Assembly: GCA_938082855.1 (NCBI GenBank)
Contig: CALKCC010000176.1
Span: 1 to 49,215, forward strand
Reading direction: 5' to 3'
Length of the DNA stretch: 49,215 nt
Source of the DNA: an uncultured Pirellulaceae bacterium
GTDB lineage: Bacteria > Planctomycetota > Planctomycetia > Pirellulales > Pirellulaceae
Positions 7,964 to 16,925 of the stretch are shown here, in pieces. The notes under the pieces were generated by a model. That model had not been told where the DNA came from. It ran no database searches and saw nothing but the letters and a program-made list of their open reading frames with translations. Position numbers and translations under genes: made by a program. Every line of letters starts with the position of its first letter. The first letter of the stretch is position 1.

Positions 7964-10009
7964 TTGGCTAGTACAGCAAGCGGAAAGAGTAAACCTCGTC
8001 GAACGACAGCCAAAGCAATGGCCGCCAAGCAGCGGTCTATTTCGGTCAGCGAGTTCTTTGCCAAGAACCGACACCTCTTAGGATTCGACAACCCTCGCAA
8101 GGCCCTCTTAACCACGGTCAAAGAAGCCGTCGATAACTCGTTAGATGCCTGTGAAGAAGCTGGGATTGGTCCGGAGATTTGGGTGACGATCACTCAGACA
8201 GAGCCAGACCGATACAAAGTATCTATTCAGGATAATGGTCCGGGGATTCTCAAAAGACAGATTCCATTAATCTTTGGCAAGTTGTTATACGGTTCAAAAT
8301 TCCATCGCCTGCGGATGAGTCGTGGGCAGCAGGGGATCGGGATCAGTGCTGCCGGAATGTACGGAATGCTGACCACTGGAAAGCCGGTCAAGATTGTCTC
8401 GAAGCTTTCCATTCGCAAACCTGCCCACTACTACGAACTTCAGATCGACACAAAAACCAACAACCCACAAATTCTCAATAACCGTGGTGACGGGCTTGAT
8501 ATTCCTGCTGGTGAAAAAGGCCGGAAGATCATGGAGAAGAAAAACATCGAGTGGGAAGCGTTCTACCCAGTACCTGAAGTAGGAGAAGATGAGACTCCGC
8601 CAGATCCTGTCGAGGTTCGCAGTGGCACACGTGTCACTTTGGAAATTGAAGCAAAATACCAGCGAGGTCGCGGCAGTGTCGATGAGTATCTGGAGATGAC
8701 TGCCATCGCCAATCCTCACGTCACCTTACATTATCTCGACCCTGAAGGCACACTTCACACGTATGCACGGAGCACCGATCAGCTCCCACCGGAAGCCAAA
8801 GAAATTAAACCGCATCCGTATGGTGTCGAGTTAGGTCGATTGGTCACCATGCTCAAGGAAATGAAGGATGGAACGATCACACAGTTCCTGACTTCAAGTT
8901 TCAGTCGAGTCAGTCCGGCGGTGGCACGTCGGATTTGTGAAGGAGCGAATGTTAGTACTCGTAGCAGCGTTAAAAAAATCAGCCGCGACGAGGCAGATAA
9001 AATCTATAAAGCCATTCAGCAGACCAAGATCAAGGCTCCCAGCACAGACTGTATTGCTCCGATCGGTGAAGAGCTGCTACTCAAAGGACTTCATCAGGTC
9101 GTCCCTGGCGAATTTTATGTCGCCGCCACTCGGCCTCCCTCTGTCTATCGCGGTAATCCCTTCCAGATTGAATGTGCTCTGGCTTACGGGGGAAACAATG
9201 CAGCTCAAAAGGTATCCCGGGAATTGCTCGAGCGACTCATCGATGAAACGGACGCCCGGACGTTACGACAGTTTTTGATGAACACCTTCGACGGTCTTGG
9301 TGCCGACTCGGCTGACAAAATCATGAAGGCTGGTGAGTTTGGCAGTCGACAATCCCCTTCCAAGCTGAAACAGGATCAGATCGAGCGTCTGCACGACTGC
9401 ATGAAAAATGTCAACGTGTCAGACGGGCAGGCGATGCAAGTCTTACGATATGCCAATCGCGTGCCACTGCAATTTAAGATGCGTGACTGTGCGATTACGC
9501 AAACCGTCATGAAAATGAACTGGCGTAGTTATGGCCTGTCTCAATCACGTAGTAATCTACCGTCCGGCCCGGTGAGAGTCATGGTGCACGTCGCCAGTGT
9601 TTGGGTCCCATTCACCAGTGAATCCAAAGAAGCAATCGCCCATTACGACGAAATCCAAAAGGAAATTCGTTTGGGGTTACAAACCGTTGGACGAAAACTA
9701 GGAATGTTCCTCCGTCGCCGCCAACAGGTGAAGAAGGAAGGTGAACGTCGAAACGTATTCGTCCGTTACCTCGGTGAAGTGGCTCAGGCTGTCTCCGACC
9801 TGAACGGATCAGATCGAGACGAAATATACAATCACCTGACACGGGTTGCCAAACGAGTGACCAAGGAAGCGGATACCAAGCTTGATGATCGAGGTAACAA
9901 GATCACCGAGGAAAACTACGGCGATAATGTGCTGATCATTAAGGATGACCCGGAAGAAGGGCTCACCGAACAACTTGATAAAACCACTCCGCAAAAGAAA
10001 CTGTTTTAA
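7964..10009 (+). CDS. top6B: Type IIB DNA topoisomerase VI subunit B (GHKL ATPase)
   Basis: The ATPase subunit of topoisomerase VI, which with subunit A passes one DNA duplex through another to relax supercoils and decatenate DNA. Motifs of the GHKL ATPase fold are present near the N-terminus: E-A-V-D-N-S-L-D, then DNGPGI, then GQQGIGISAAG. These are followed by a helix-two-turn-helix-like region and a transducer domain (Lys near RGNPFQIECALAYGG). About 681 residues is longer than most archaeal homologues. I chose TTG 7964 because AAAGGGAG ends 10 bases before it and a basic N-terminal tail follows; TTG 7925 and ATG 8018 are alternatives. Subunit A follows after 42 bp. Confidence 0.93.
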   Translation: MASTASGKSKPRRTTAKAMAAKQRSISVSEFFAKNRHLLGFDNPRKALLTTVKEAVDNSLDACEEAGIGPEIWVTITQTEPDRYKVSIQDNGPGILKRQIPLIFGKLLYGSKFHRLRMSRGQQGIGISAAGMYGMLTTGKPVKIVSKLSIRKPAHYYELQIDTKTNNPQILNNRGDGLDIPAGEKGRKIMEKKNIEWEAFYPVPEVGEDETPPDPVEVRSGTRVTLEIEAKYQRGRGSVDEYLEMTAIANPHVTLHYLDPEGTLHTYARSTDQLPPEAKEIKPHPYGVELGRLVTMLKEMKDGTITQFLTSSFSRVSPAVARRICEGANVSTRSSVKKISRDEADKIYKAIQQTKIKAPSTDCIAPIGEELLLKGLHQVVPGEFYVAATRPPSVYRGNPFQIECALAYGGNNAAQKVSRELLERLIDETDARTLRQFLMNTFDGLGADSADKIMKAGEFGSRQSPSKLKQDQIERLHDCMKNVNVSDGQAMQVLRYANRVPLQFKMRDCAITQTVMKMNWRSYGLSQSRSNLPSGPVRVMVHVASVWVPFTSESKEAIAHYDEIQKEIRLGLQTVGRKLGMFLRRRQQVKKEGERRNVFVRYLGEVAQAVSDLNGSDRDEIYNHLTRVAKRVTKEADTKLDDRGNKITEENYGDNVLIIKDDPEEGLTEQLDKTTPQKKLF

Positions 10010-10051
10010 TCCCTAAGCAATAGCAGGACCCTGCTTTACCAGAGATAAAAG

Positions 10052-11206
10052 ATGGCAAAGAAAAAGGCGAAAAAGCCGACACCAGCACAACAAGCTCGTA
10101 AGGCAAAGCTCACCGCAAAAGACAAGAAGACTCTGAATTCCCTCATCGGAATGGCCGATGGTGTCGTGCGACAGGCAAGCCGCGGACGCGCTCCGTACTT
10201 TGAAGTACCATCACGTAGTTTGTCCAACGTGAAATACAGTCCCACCAAGAAGATCATTGAGATGGGGAGTTCCAAGAACAAGCGTGAACTCTTTAATCTC
10301 TCTCAGGCTCGGACTTACATGCAAACCTTACTGGTCGGCAGAGGATGTAAAGAACTAATCGAACAGGGTAAAACGACCAGCATTCGTGGTCTCTACTATT
10401 TGCTCAAACACACCATCGACGGAACTCGGGAAGAAACATTTAACGATCAGGGAGATTGTGATCCCGTCATTGAAGATGTGGAAGTCACGCTCAACGCCTT
10501 ACGGGAAGAATTGCATGTCTATGCTTCTAACCGGGGTGCCATGGTTGGGAACATCCAATTGATTGACTCAGGAGACGAAATCGACTGTTCAAGGATGGGC
10601 TCCGGTGGATATGCCATCCCATCGATCGTCGAAGAAGAGGTCATGCAATTTGTAAAGTGTGATGCCGACTTTATCCTCCATGTTGAAAAAGACACCGTCT
10701 GGCGACGGTTCAATGAAGACAAGTTTTGGAAAGAGCATAACTGTATTTTGACGCACGGAAACGGACAGCCTCCGCGTGGAGTACGACGACTTCTCAGTCG
10801 CATGCACAACGAGTTAGGCTTGCCCATCTACTGCCTGCTCGATAACGATCCCTGGGGTTATTACATCTACAGCGTTATTAAGCAGGGATCCATCAATCTT
10901 GCTTATGAATCACGTCGTATGGCAATTCCGGGGGCCAAGTTTATTGGACTGCGAAGCCGGGATTACGAACTTTGTGAATTGAACCCCAGCGTGACGATCA
11001 AGCTCAGTGATAATGACATAAAACGTGCCAACCAAATCGCCAAGTATCCCTGGTTTGAGAAAAAGAAACGCTGGCAGAAAGAGATCAAGAAGATGTTGAG
11101 TAACGGATTTAAACTCGAGGTCGAAGCATTGATTTCCAAGGACATTAGCTATGTCACTCAGGAGTACGTACCCGAACGACTTGCTGAAGCTAACTTCCTC
11201 GACTAA
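10052..11206 (+). CDS. top6A: Type IIB DNA topoisomerase VI subunit A (Spo11-like)
   Basis: The DNA-cleaving subunit of topoisomerase VI, homologous to eukaryotic Spo11. The winged-helix catalytic tyrosine is in SIRGLYYLLKHT (Tyr115 or Tyr116). The Toprim domain supplies Glu212 (HVEKDT) and the D-x-D pair Asp264/Asp266 (CLLDNDPWGYYIY). At 384 residues it has the usual length, with a lysine-rich N-terminal tail of about 25 residues that could touch DNA. It sits 42 bp after subunit B, so the two are made together in a tetramer. Topoisomerase VI is mainly archaeal and plant; from memory it also occurs in many planctomycetes, so this copy need not be a recent transfer. Confidence 0.94.
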   Translation: MAKKKAKKPTPAQQARKAKLTAKDKKTLNSLIGMADGVVRQASRGRAPYFEVPSRSLSNVKYSPTKKIIEMGSSKNKRELFNLSQARTYMQTLLVGRGCKELIEQGKTTSIRGLYYLLKHTIDGTREETFNDQGDCDPVIEDVEVTLNALREELHVYASNRGAMVGNIQLIDSGDEIDCSRMGSGGYAIPSIVEEEVMQFVKCDADFILHVEKDTVWRRFNEDKFWKEHNCILTHGNGQPPRGVRRLLSRMHNELGLPIYCLLDNDPWGYYIYSVIKQGSINLAYESRRMAIPGAKFIGLRSRDYELCELNPSVTIKLSDNDIKRANQIAKYPWFEKKKRWQKEIKKMLSNGFKLEVEALISKDISYVTQEYVPERLAEANFLD

Positions 11207-11254
11207 CCCCAAAACACTATCGCTCGCCCTTTTTATCAGACGGGAGCCGCCGTC

Positions 11255-11695
11255 GTGAACTCACCTGACCGCTCGTATCAGTTACGTCCTCTTACCATGG
11301 ACGACTTTCAACAGGTGACCAATTTATGGCGTAGTACCGACGGCATGAGTCAACTCGAGTCCGCTGAAGAACTGGAGCGATTTCTCACACGGAATCCTGA
11401 CTGCAGTATCCTCGCCGAAGAAAACGGTCAGCTGTTAGGCGCAATCCTCTGTGGGCATGATGGCAGACGAGGCTACATGTATCATGCCGCCGTTTCAGCC
11501 CTGGCTCGAGGTCGAGGAGTGGGCCGCACGATGGTTGACTATTGCATTGGCCAACTGCGAGATCTGAAAATTCAACGAGTCACACTCTTTACGCTTGATG
11601 ATAATTGCCCTGCGAAAGAGTTTTGGAAGCACCTTGGATTTCGCCAACGGCATGATATTACGCAATTTGCTTTTGATATCAAAGAATTCAGCTAA
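11255..11695 (+). CDS. GNAT-family N-acetyltransferase
   Basis: A 146-residue single-domain acetyltransferase using acetyl-CoA. The pyrophosphate-binding motif is seen as ALARGRGVGRTMVDY (R-x-x-G-x-G), preceded by a beta-strand pair (ILAEENGQLLGAILCG) and followed by FTLDDNCPAKEFWKHLGF, typical of the GNAT C-terminal half. The GTG start has GGGAG about 9 bases upstream. It lies 48 bp after topoisomerase VI A and 3 bp before a methyltransferase, so all are probably on one transcript. The acceptor substrate is unknown; no functional link to the topoisomerase is proven. Confidence 0.88.
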   Translation: MNSPDRSYQLRPLTMDDFQQVTNLWRSTDGMSQLESAEELERFLTRNPDCSILAEENGQLLGAILCGHDGRRGYMYHAAVSALARGRGVGRTMVDYCIGQLRDLKIQRVTLFTLDDNCPAKEFWKHLGFRQRHDITQFAFDIKEFS

Positions 11696-11698
11696 ACG

Positions 11699-12466
11699 AT
11701 GTCTCTCTACGATTATCCGCGGTATTACGACCTGGTCTATGGCTCGGACTGGAAAGCAGAATTCGATTTTCTCACCGGCATCTTTAATCAGCATGTAGAC
11801 GGTACGACGAAAAGACTGTTGGAACCTGCCTGTGGAACCGGCCGTTTGATGTTCCGGTTGGAACGCGCCGGGTTGGAAGTCGATGGCCTCGATCTGAGCG
11901 AAAAGGCTGTTGACTATTGCAATCGTCGGCTTCTCAAACATGGGTTTCGCGAGTCTGCCTGGGTTGGTGATATGACCGACTTTAAGGTGCCGCGGAAATA
12001 CTGCGCTGCCTTTAACACCATCAATAGCTTTCGTCACTTGGAATCGCATCAGCAAGCATTGGATCATTTGAAGTGTATGGCCCGCGCGATCCGTAAAGGT
12101 GGTGTCTATGTATTGGGACTACACTTATGTCCGGAAATAGGGCAACCTGTCGAAGAAGAGTCGTGGCTGGCACGCCGCGGTCACCTGTGTGTACAGACAA
12201 GTATGTGGCTAGTCGAGCGAAATCTATCTAAGCGATATGAAAGGTATCATATGCAATATGATATCTGGACTCCTACGAACCATCAGGTACTCGATGACGA
12301 ATTCAATTTTCGCACCTATACCAAGCAGCAGTTTGAGTCGCAATTAGTCGGACAAGTCTCTGAATTTGAAATCACTGCGGCGTATGACTTCAGCTACGAT
12401 CTCCAGCGACCTATTGAAGTGGATCATGCGTCCGAAGACGTCGTCTATATTCTCAAAAGAGTATAA
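11699..12466 (+). CDS. Class I SAM-dependent methyltransferase
   Basis: A 255-residue methyltransferase with the Rossmann-type motif I LLEPACGTGRLMF, motif II DGLDLSEKAVDYC (acidic residue for the ribose of S-adenosylmethionine) and motif III-like GDMTDFKVPRKY. Residues 130 to 255 form a less conserved C-terminal part with a Trp-rich segment that may bind substrate. It starts 3 bp after the acetyltransferase stop, so translation is likely coupled. The family (Methyltransf_25-like) acts on small molecules or proteins; the target cannot be inferred. Confidence 0.87.
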   Translation: MSLYDYPRYYDLVYGSDWKAEFDFLTGIFNQHVDGTTKRLLEPACGTGRLMFRLERAGLEVDGLDLSEKAVDYCNRRLLKHGFRESAWVGDMTDFKVPRKYCAAFNTINSFRHLESHQQALDHLKCMARAIRKGGVYVLGLHLCPEIGQPVEEESWLARRGHLCVQTSMWLVERNLSKRYERYHMQYDIWTPTNHQVLDDEFNFRTYTKQQFESQLVGQVSEFEITAAYDFSYDLQRPIEVDHASEDVVYILKRV

Positions 12467-12510
12467 TCTCGATAACCAATGCACTGACTCAGCTTTCATG
12501 GAGTAACCTG

Positions 12511-14589
12511 ATGCGTTTTCTTGTCCTCCCGGCAATCGCGATATTGCTGTCTTTCAGTATGGAGTCCCTAATGACTGCGCAGGCAACAGAACCTGATTTC
12601 GACGAGATCTCTGGGTGGATCGAACGACAACTCGAGTACACCAAAGACCCCAGTCTCTCCGTCGCCGTCGTCAAGGATGGAACCATAGTTTTTGCCGAAG
12701 GTTTTGGATGGGCTGACAAACAACGACGGAAAAAAGCGGATGCCCACACAGCTTACTCGATCGCCTCCGTCTCCAAGCCTCTCACCGCAACTGCGATTCA
12801 ACGACTGGCGGAAGCTGGGAAACTCGACGTGGATCAGCCAGCCAATAAATACCTCGGCAAAGCGAAGATTACTAACCCATTTGGCGATGCAGACGCCATC
12901 ACCCTACGCCACTTGATGAATCATACGTCGGGGTTGGGTTTGCACTACCAGTTTTATTATCAGTCTGATGATCATCCTGTCCCCGACCGCGATACCACCA
13001 TTGAACATTACGGCATTGCCGTCCGACCGCCGGGAGAGTCCTATCGTTATTGCAATCTGGGTTACGGAATTCTCGACTACATTATTGCCCGTCAGTCGAG
13101 ATTGTCTTATGCCGAGTTCATGGACAAACATGTCTTCGATCCTCTGGGCATGGCCCACAGTTTTGTCGGACTGCCAACCGAAAAACAGAAGAACATCGCT
13201 GTTAGATATAACCGACAGGGTCAGGCTATTCCGCACTATGAATTCGATCATGACGGAGGCTCCGCCGTCTATGCCTCAGCCTACGACTTAGCTCGCTTCG
13301 CCGTACTCCATCTTGGTAGTGGACTTCACGAGGTCCTGTTGCCAGCGTTGGTCGAACAAATGAAAGAGCCCACTGCCTCCGTCAATGCGAACGCCGGATA
13401 CGGTATGGGTTGGCTTATCGAGGACGGAGACCATTATTTGGTGAGTCACACAGGAGGGATGCCAGGAGTTGCCACGCGAGTCACGCTAGCTCCTAGGGAG
13501 GGACTCGCTGTCATTTGTCTTAGCAATACTGAAAGCAACCTACCCCATCAGGCTGTTAAAAAAATCCTGTCCGAATGCCTCGACGACTATCCGTATGATC
13601 ACCCTAACTTACTGTTGCGACCTCGTCGTCAAACGCCTCCTCCTTTCAAGCCAAGCGACGAATTGATCGGCACCTGGACCGGCCAAATTAAGACCTATGA
13701 AGGTGAACGCCAACTGACTCTCTGGCTTGGTAAAGACGGGACCTGCAGAGCACAATTGGAAGGCCAGCTTGTAACTTTGGTGACCAATGCTCAGTTTAAC
13801 AACGGATTGCTGACCGGAATCATCAATGGAGACTTACAAACGTCTGATACCTCACGGGTGAAACACCGTCTGCGGCTGCATTTCGTCCTTCGCGATGGGC
13901 AACTGGTCGGTGCCGTGGAAGCGGTCACTGATTTATCCACGCAATGGATCCAAGGCGAAAAGGTTATCCCGAAGAACTACTACGGGCTAAGCCATTTTAC
14001 ATCGCTCAAACGCTCGTCCAAGATTGGAAGTCAGCAGGATTTGTTCAATGGCCGCGATCTGGATGGTTGGCAGATCATCAAGAAATATGACTTTAAGAAT
14101 CATGGATCAATCACGGGGAAGGACGGAGTACTGAAGCTTGGTAAAGGAAGCCCAGCATCAGGTGTTCGCGTCGCAGGTGATTTTCCCAAAATGAACTATC
14201 AAGTCGAGTTGGAAGCGCGACGAGTCGAAGGTAGTGATTTCTTTTGTGGCATGACCTTTCCGATCCACGATACCTACTGCACTTTGATCATCGGAGGATG
14301 GGGAGGAGGTGTCGTGGGACTATCCAATATTGATACGATGGCCGCCGTCGAAAATGAGACCACGAGTTATCTGGAAGTCGAGAACAACCGTTGGTACAAG
14401 GTGGCTGTGAGTGTCGACGAGGAACGTGTTCGTGTCTGGATTGATAATAAAGAATTCGCGAATGTGAAAACGAAAGAGCATAAGTTTGATATCTGGTGGG
14501 AACAGGAACCGGCCATGCCATTTGGATTGGTCAGTTGGAACACCGGCGCTGAATTCCGAAACATTAAAATCAAACCTTCCCAACCCTAA
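12511..14589 (+). CDS. Secreted serine hydrolase (beta-lactamase class C type) fused to a DUF1080-type domain
   Basis: A 692-residue exported protein. After a signal peptide (to about residue 25) comes a penicillin-binding-protein-like/class C beta-lactamase domain with S-V-S-K (Ser86, Lys89), Y-C-N (Tyr180) and H-T-G (His313), so all three motifs are intact. Residues about 385-490 form a beta-rich linker domain. Residues 508-692 are a concanavalin-like DUF1080 (3-keto-disaccharide hydrolase) domain, starting LFNGRDLDGW. The combination suggests an esterase or amidase tethered to a carbohydrate-binding or -cleaving module. It lies 44 bp after the methyltransferase and closes that unit. The substrate is unknown; resistance to beta-lactams should not be assumed. 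Confidence 0.85.
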   Translation: MRFLVLPAIAILLSFSMESLMTAQATEPDFDEISGWIERQLEYTKDPSLSVAVVKDGTIVFAEGFGWADKQRRKKADAHTAYSIASVSKPLTATAIQRLAEAGKLDVDQPANKYLGKAKITNPFGDADAITLRHLMNHTSGLGLHYQFYYQSDDHPVPDRDTTIEHYGIAVRPPGESYRYCNLGYGILDYIIARQSRLSYAEFMDKHVFDPLGMAHSFVGLPTEKQKNIAVRYNRQGQAIPHYEFDHDGGSAVYASAYDLARFAVLHLGSGLHEVLLPALVEQMKEPTASVNANAGYGMGWLIEDGDHYLVSHTGGMPGVATRVTLAPREGLAVICLSNTESNLPHQAVKKILSECLDDYPYDHPNLLLRPRRQTPPPFKPSDELIGTWTGQIKTYEGERQLTLWLGKDGTCRAQLEGQLVTLVTNAQFNNGLLTGIINGDLQTSDTSRVKHRLRLHFVLRDGQLVGAVEAVTDLSTQWIQGEKVIPKNYYGLSHFTSLKRSSKIGSQQDLFNGRDLDGWQIIKKYDFKNHGSITGKDGVLKLGKGSPASGVRVAGDFPKMNYQVELEARRVEGSDFFCGMTFPIHDTYCTLIIGGWGGGVVGLSNIDTMAAVENETTSYLEVENNRWYKVAVSVDEERVRVWIDNKEFANVKTKEHKFDIWWEQEPAMPFGLVSWNTGAEFRNIKIKPSQP

Positions 14590-14720
14590 TGATGGCCCCT
14601 GTCGTTTCACTGACATGCACGTCGCACCAATTCCTTGCCATACTTACTCAACTTGGGATAATCACTCTCACACCTGCTCTAAGGTTCATTCAGTTCGTTT
14701 AGAAAAGAAGGAACCTGTCA

Positions 14721-15674
14721 ATGATTCATCATTTAGGACACCTCGTACGACGCGGCGAAATGACGATCGCCGAATCCAATCAAATTGAAGGTTGGCTACA
14801 ACTCTATGGGCAAGAAACACTCATCCGTTTTGAGTTGGAATCCAATCAAGACACACCTCTAGTAGGCTGTCGAATTACTTTTGAGCCCGAGCTTGTAGAG
14901 GATGGTGAAACTGAGCTTCCTTCCGAACTTCAGGCTATTCAGTTTGGTGATCTGATTTCTCTGATGATCCGGGATGTTGAGCCTCCGATGTTTGACCACA
15001 CCAACGTCGACCTTAAAGTCGATGGCACTTATCGATGCAACCTTCAGCTCGTCTGGGAATCGCATGACGGTATTGTTGATGTCGCCATTGCCCCGGCTCA
15101 AATTGATGTGCAATGGAACGATGCCGAATTGCGGCAAAGTGATACGATCCCCGAATCGATCTTGCCGGTTAAGTACCGAGAGACAATCAATCAAAGGCTT
15201 GAGCAAATCGACCAGGCTTACAGCGAAGACAATGGCGAGTATCTGATCTCAGTCAAAATGCCTTCTGATGCTCAACTTGAAAACCTCGCCGAATTCCAAA
15301 TTCAAACCATGGTCCATAAGGTTGAAGAAGGGCCCAAACACCGGATGATCGAGTTCATGAAAGAGATCAGTACTCAGGAAAAAAACATTCCCATTTGCGA
15401 TCTCCTCGAACCTCCGATTAAAACCCCGTTGCTCGAAGATATGAGTCGTGACCAGCTTCAGGATAAAGTGTTAGAGATCCTTGGCCGTCTAAGCGTGCTG
15501 GGTGTGGAATTCAAGCGTTGTGAACACTTTGATAATGCCAAGCTCTACGATTGGCTCATTCACAAAGTCATCCCTTGGGAACGCGTGCATCCGGAATTAC
15601 AACAATTCCAAATGACGCGTTTCTTTGACACCAGCCTATGGTGCGACGACTGCGGAATCTACCAGAGCCTATGA
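14721..15674 (+). CDS. Hypothetical protein, no recognised domain
   Basis: A 317-residue, acidic, apparently cytoplasmic protein without signal peptide or membrane segment. The first half is beta-rich (QETLIRFELESNQDTPLVGC), and residues about 20-135 might form a paired beta-sandwich. The second half is helical (PLLEDMSRDQLQDKVLEILG). The C-terminus ends in LWCDDCGIYQSL, a single C-x-x-C. GGAAC lies about 8 bases before ATG 14721. It stands alone after the serine hydrolase and converges on the DUF1080 gene across a repeat array. I do not recognise the family; its long open frame and codon pattern support a real gene. Confidence 0.7.
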   Translation: MIHHLGHLVRRGEMTIAESNQIEGWLQLYGQETLIRFELESNQDTPLVGCRITFEPELVEDGETELPSELQAIQFGDLISLMIRDVEPPMFDHTNVDLKVDGTYRCNLQLVWESHDGIVDVAIAPAQIDVQWNDAELRQSDTIPESILPVKYRETINQRLEQIDQAYSEDNGEYLISVKMPSDAQLENLAEFQIQTMVHKVEEGPKHRMIEFMKEISTQEKNIPICDLLEPPIKTPLLEDMSRDQLQDKVLEILGRLSVLGVEFKRCEHFDNAKLYDWLIHKVIPWERVHPELQQFQMTRFFDTSLWCDDCGIYQSL

Positions 15675-15699
15675 CCCGACTGGCAAACTGAAAGCTCAA

Positions 15700-15848
15700 T
15701 TACTCCACAACTCAGCCTTGCCAATTGTCTAACTGTCCAAATGGCTAAGTGATTAACTGCCCAATTGTAAAAACTGACAACGGACAACTGTCTAACTGTC
15801 TAACTGGCCAATTGGCTAAATGGCTAAATGGTTAACTGGCTAAATGGA
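15700..15848. repeat. Octamer tandem array with conserved leader, copy 2
   Basis: The leader at 15700-15732 matches copy 1 at 30 of 33 positions. Units of 8 bp follow: CAATTGTC (15722), TAACTGTC, CAAATGGC, TAAGTGAT, TAACTGCC, CAATTGTA, an irregular stretch (15770-15784), then CAACTGTC (15785), TAACTGTC, TAACTGGC, CAATTGGC, two TAAATGG(C/T), TAACTGGC and TAAATGGA (15841-15848). It ends 4 bp before the minus-strand gene's stop codon. GCCAATTGGC (15807-15816) is a perfect palindrome. Confidence 0.85.
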
Positions 15849-15852
15849 AACC

Positions 15853-16863
15853 TTATTTCCCCAGCACCCAGACATTCCGAAATACCACTGGGTTTCCATG
15901 GCCCTGCAGGTAGAGGATGCCTGGCTCTGGGCCTTCTGGATGCTTCCCAGGTGTACCGTGAGTTAGCTCCAGATCGTCGTGGATCACAACGCCATTATGC
16001 TTGATGGTGACACGAGCGTTTTTGACTTTCTTACCGGCGTCGTCGTAACGAGCTGCCGTAAAATCAACGTCATAGGTTTGCCATACCAGCGGAGGTAAAG
16101 CCATGTTGACGATTGGTTCCGCGATCGAATAAATCCCGCCACACTCGTTGTTCTTACCTTCTAAGCCAAAGGAATCAAGGATCTGACATTCATACCGTCC
16201 ATGAACGTACATCCCACTGTTACCGCGACCTTGCCCACGAGCAAACGGCATGAAAGGCGTTCGGAATTCGAGGTGCAGTGAATGATCCTGGAATTTCGCT
16301 TTTGACTCTACGTCGTGGCGAAGCAGATTCCCCAATACAATTTGCCCTCGTGTCCAATTCTCTGCGGACTTGGCTGTGCCATCAAATAACACGGTAGCGC
16401 CCTTTGGAGGCTTCAATCCTATGGTGTCACTCTGGCGATTGACCTTTTCGAGTTTGGCGACGAGTTTATCACCTTCAGCAGCAATCAATTTTCCATCTTT
16501 GATCGTAGCCACGGCGGTTCCTTCGTCATCTTCTAATTTGAAAACAACTTGTCCTCGATCGTTCAATGCTCCTTCTACAGCTTCGGTCTTGTCGCCTCGT
16601 TTCCAACCGGCTCCGGGCAATCCACCGGTAAACGACACGGCACGAAACTTACCTGAACCTAACGCAATGATTTGCAGGCCGATCTTGGTCTTTTCGCCAT
16701 CCTCGATGAAGTCACCAACGTATTCACCTTGAATTTGATAGTCGAGGACTTTGGCGGCTTCAGCCGGATCGATCCATTCTTTTTTTTCCTGAGCTGTAAC
16801 AGCGGCGATACTACCGAATGTAAATGCTACCGCAAGCGTGAGTGCTATCGATTTTTTCATCAT
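15853..16863 (-). CDS. DUF1080 (3-keto-disaccharide hydrolase-type) secreted protein
   Basis: A 336-residue exported protein with a signal peptide cut near VTAQE (residue 25). Residues about 40-140 form a small beta-rich domain (YVGDFIEDGEKTKIGLQIIALGSGKF). Residues 150-336 are a DUF1080 domain with its hallmarks LFDGT, GNSGMYVHGRYECQILDSFG and a C-terminal VVFRNVWVLG. The family includes lectin-like folds thought to cleave or bind keto-sugars or glycans. ATG 16863 and the adjacent ATG 16860 are both possible. It is last of four genes reading in this direction (gap 62 bp to the tandem hydrolase), fitting a polysaccharide-use cluster. Confidence 0.87.
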   Translation of the reverse strand: MMKKSIALTLAVAFTFGSIAAVTAQEKKEWIDPAEAAKVLDYQIQGEYVGDFIEDGEKTKIGLQIIALGSGKFRAVSFTGGLPGAGWKRGDKTEAVEGALNDRGQVVFKLEDDEGTAVATIKDGKLIAAEGDKLVAKLEKVNRQSDTIGLKPPKGATVLFDGTAKSAENWTRGQIVLGNLLRHDVESKAKFQDHSLHLEFRTPFMPFARGQGRGNSGMYVHGRYECQILDSFGLEGKNNECGGIYSIAEPIVNMALPPLVWQTYDVDFTAARYDDAGKKVKNARVTIKHNGVVIHDDLELTHGTPGKHPEGPEPGILYLQGHGNPVVFRNVWVLGK

Positions 16864-16925
16864 GAGTTGTTGCTTCCTATTTAAACTTCGATCTTCGTTC
16901 CAAGTGAACGGCGAATATCTTTGTT

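Noticed and set aside
12511-13600. Beta-lactam resistance gene reading of the class C-type hydrolase
   Set aside because: The motifs are shared by esterases and peptidases, the protein is fused to a glycan-type domain, and no regulator of resistance is nearby.
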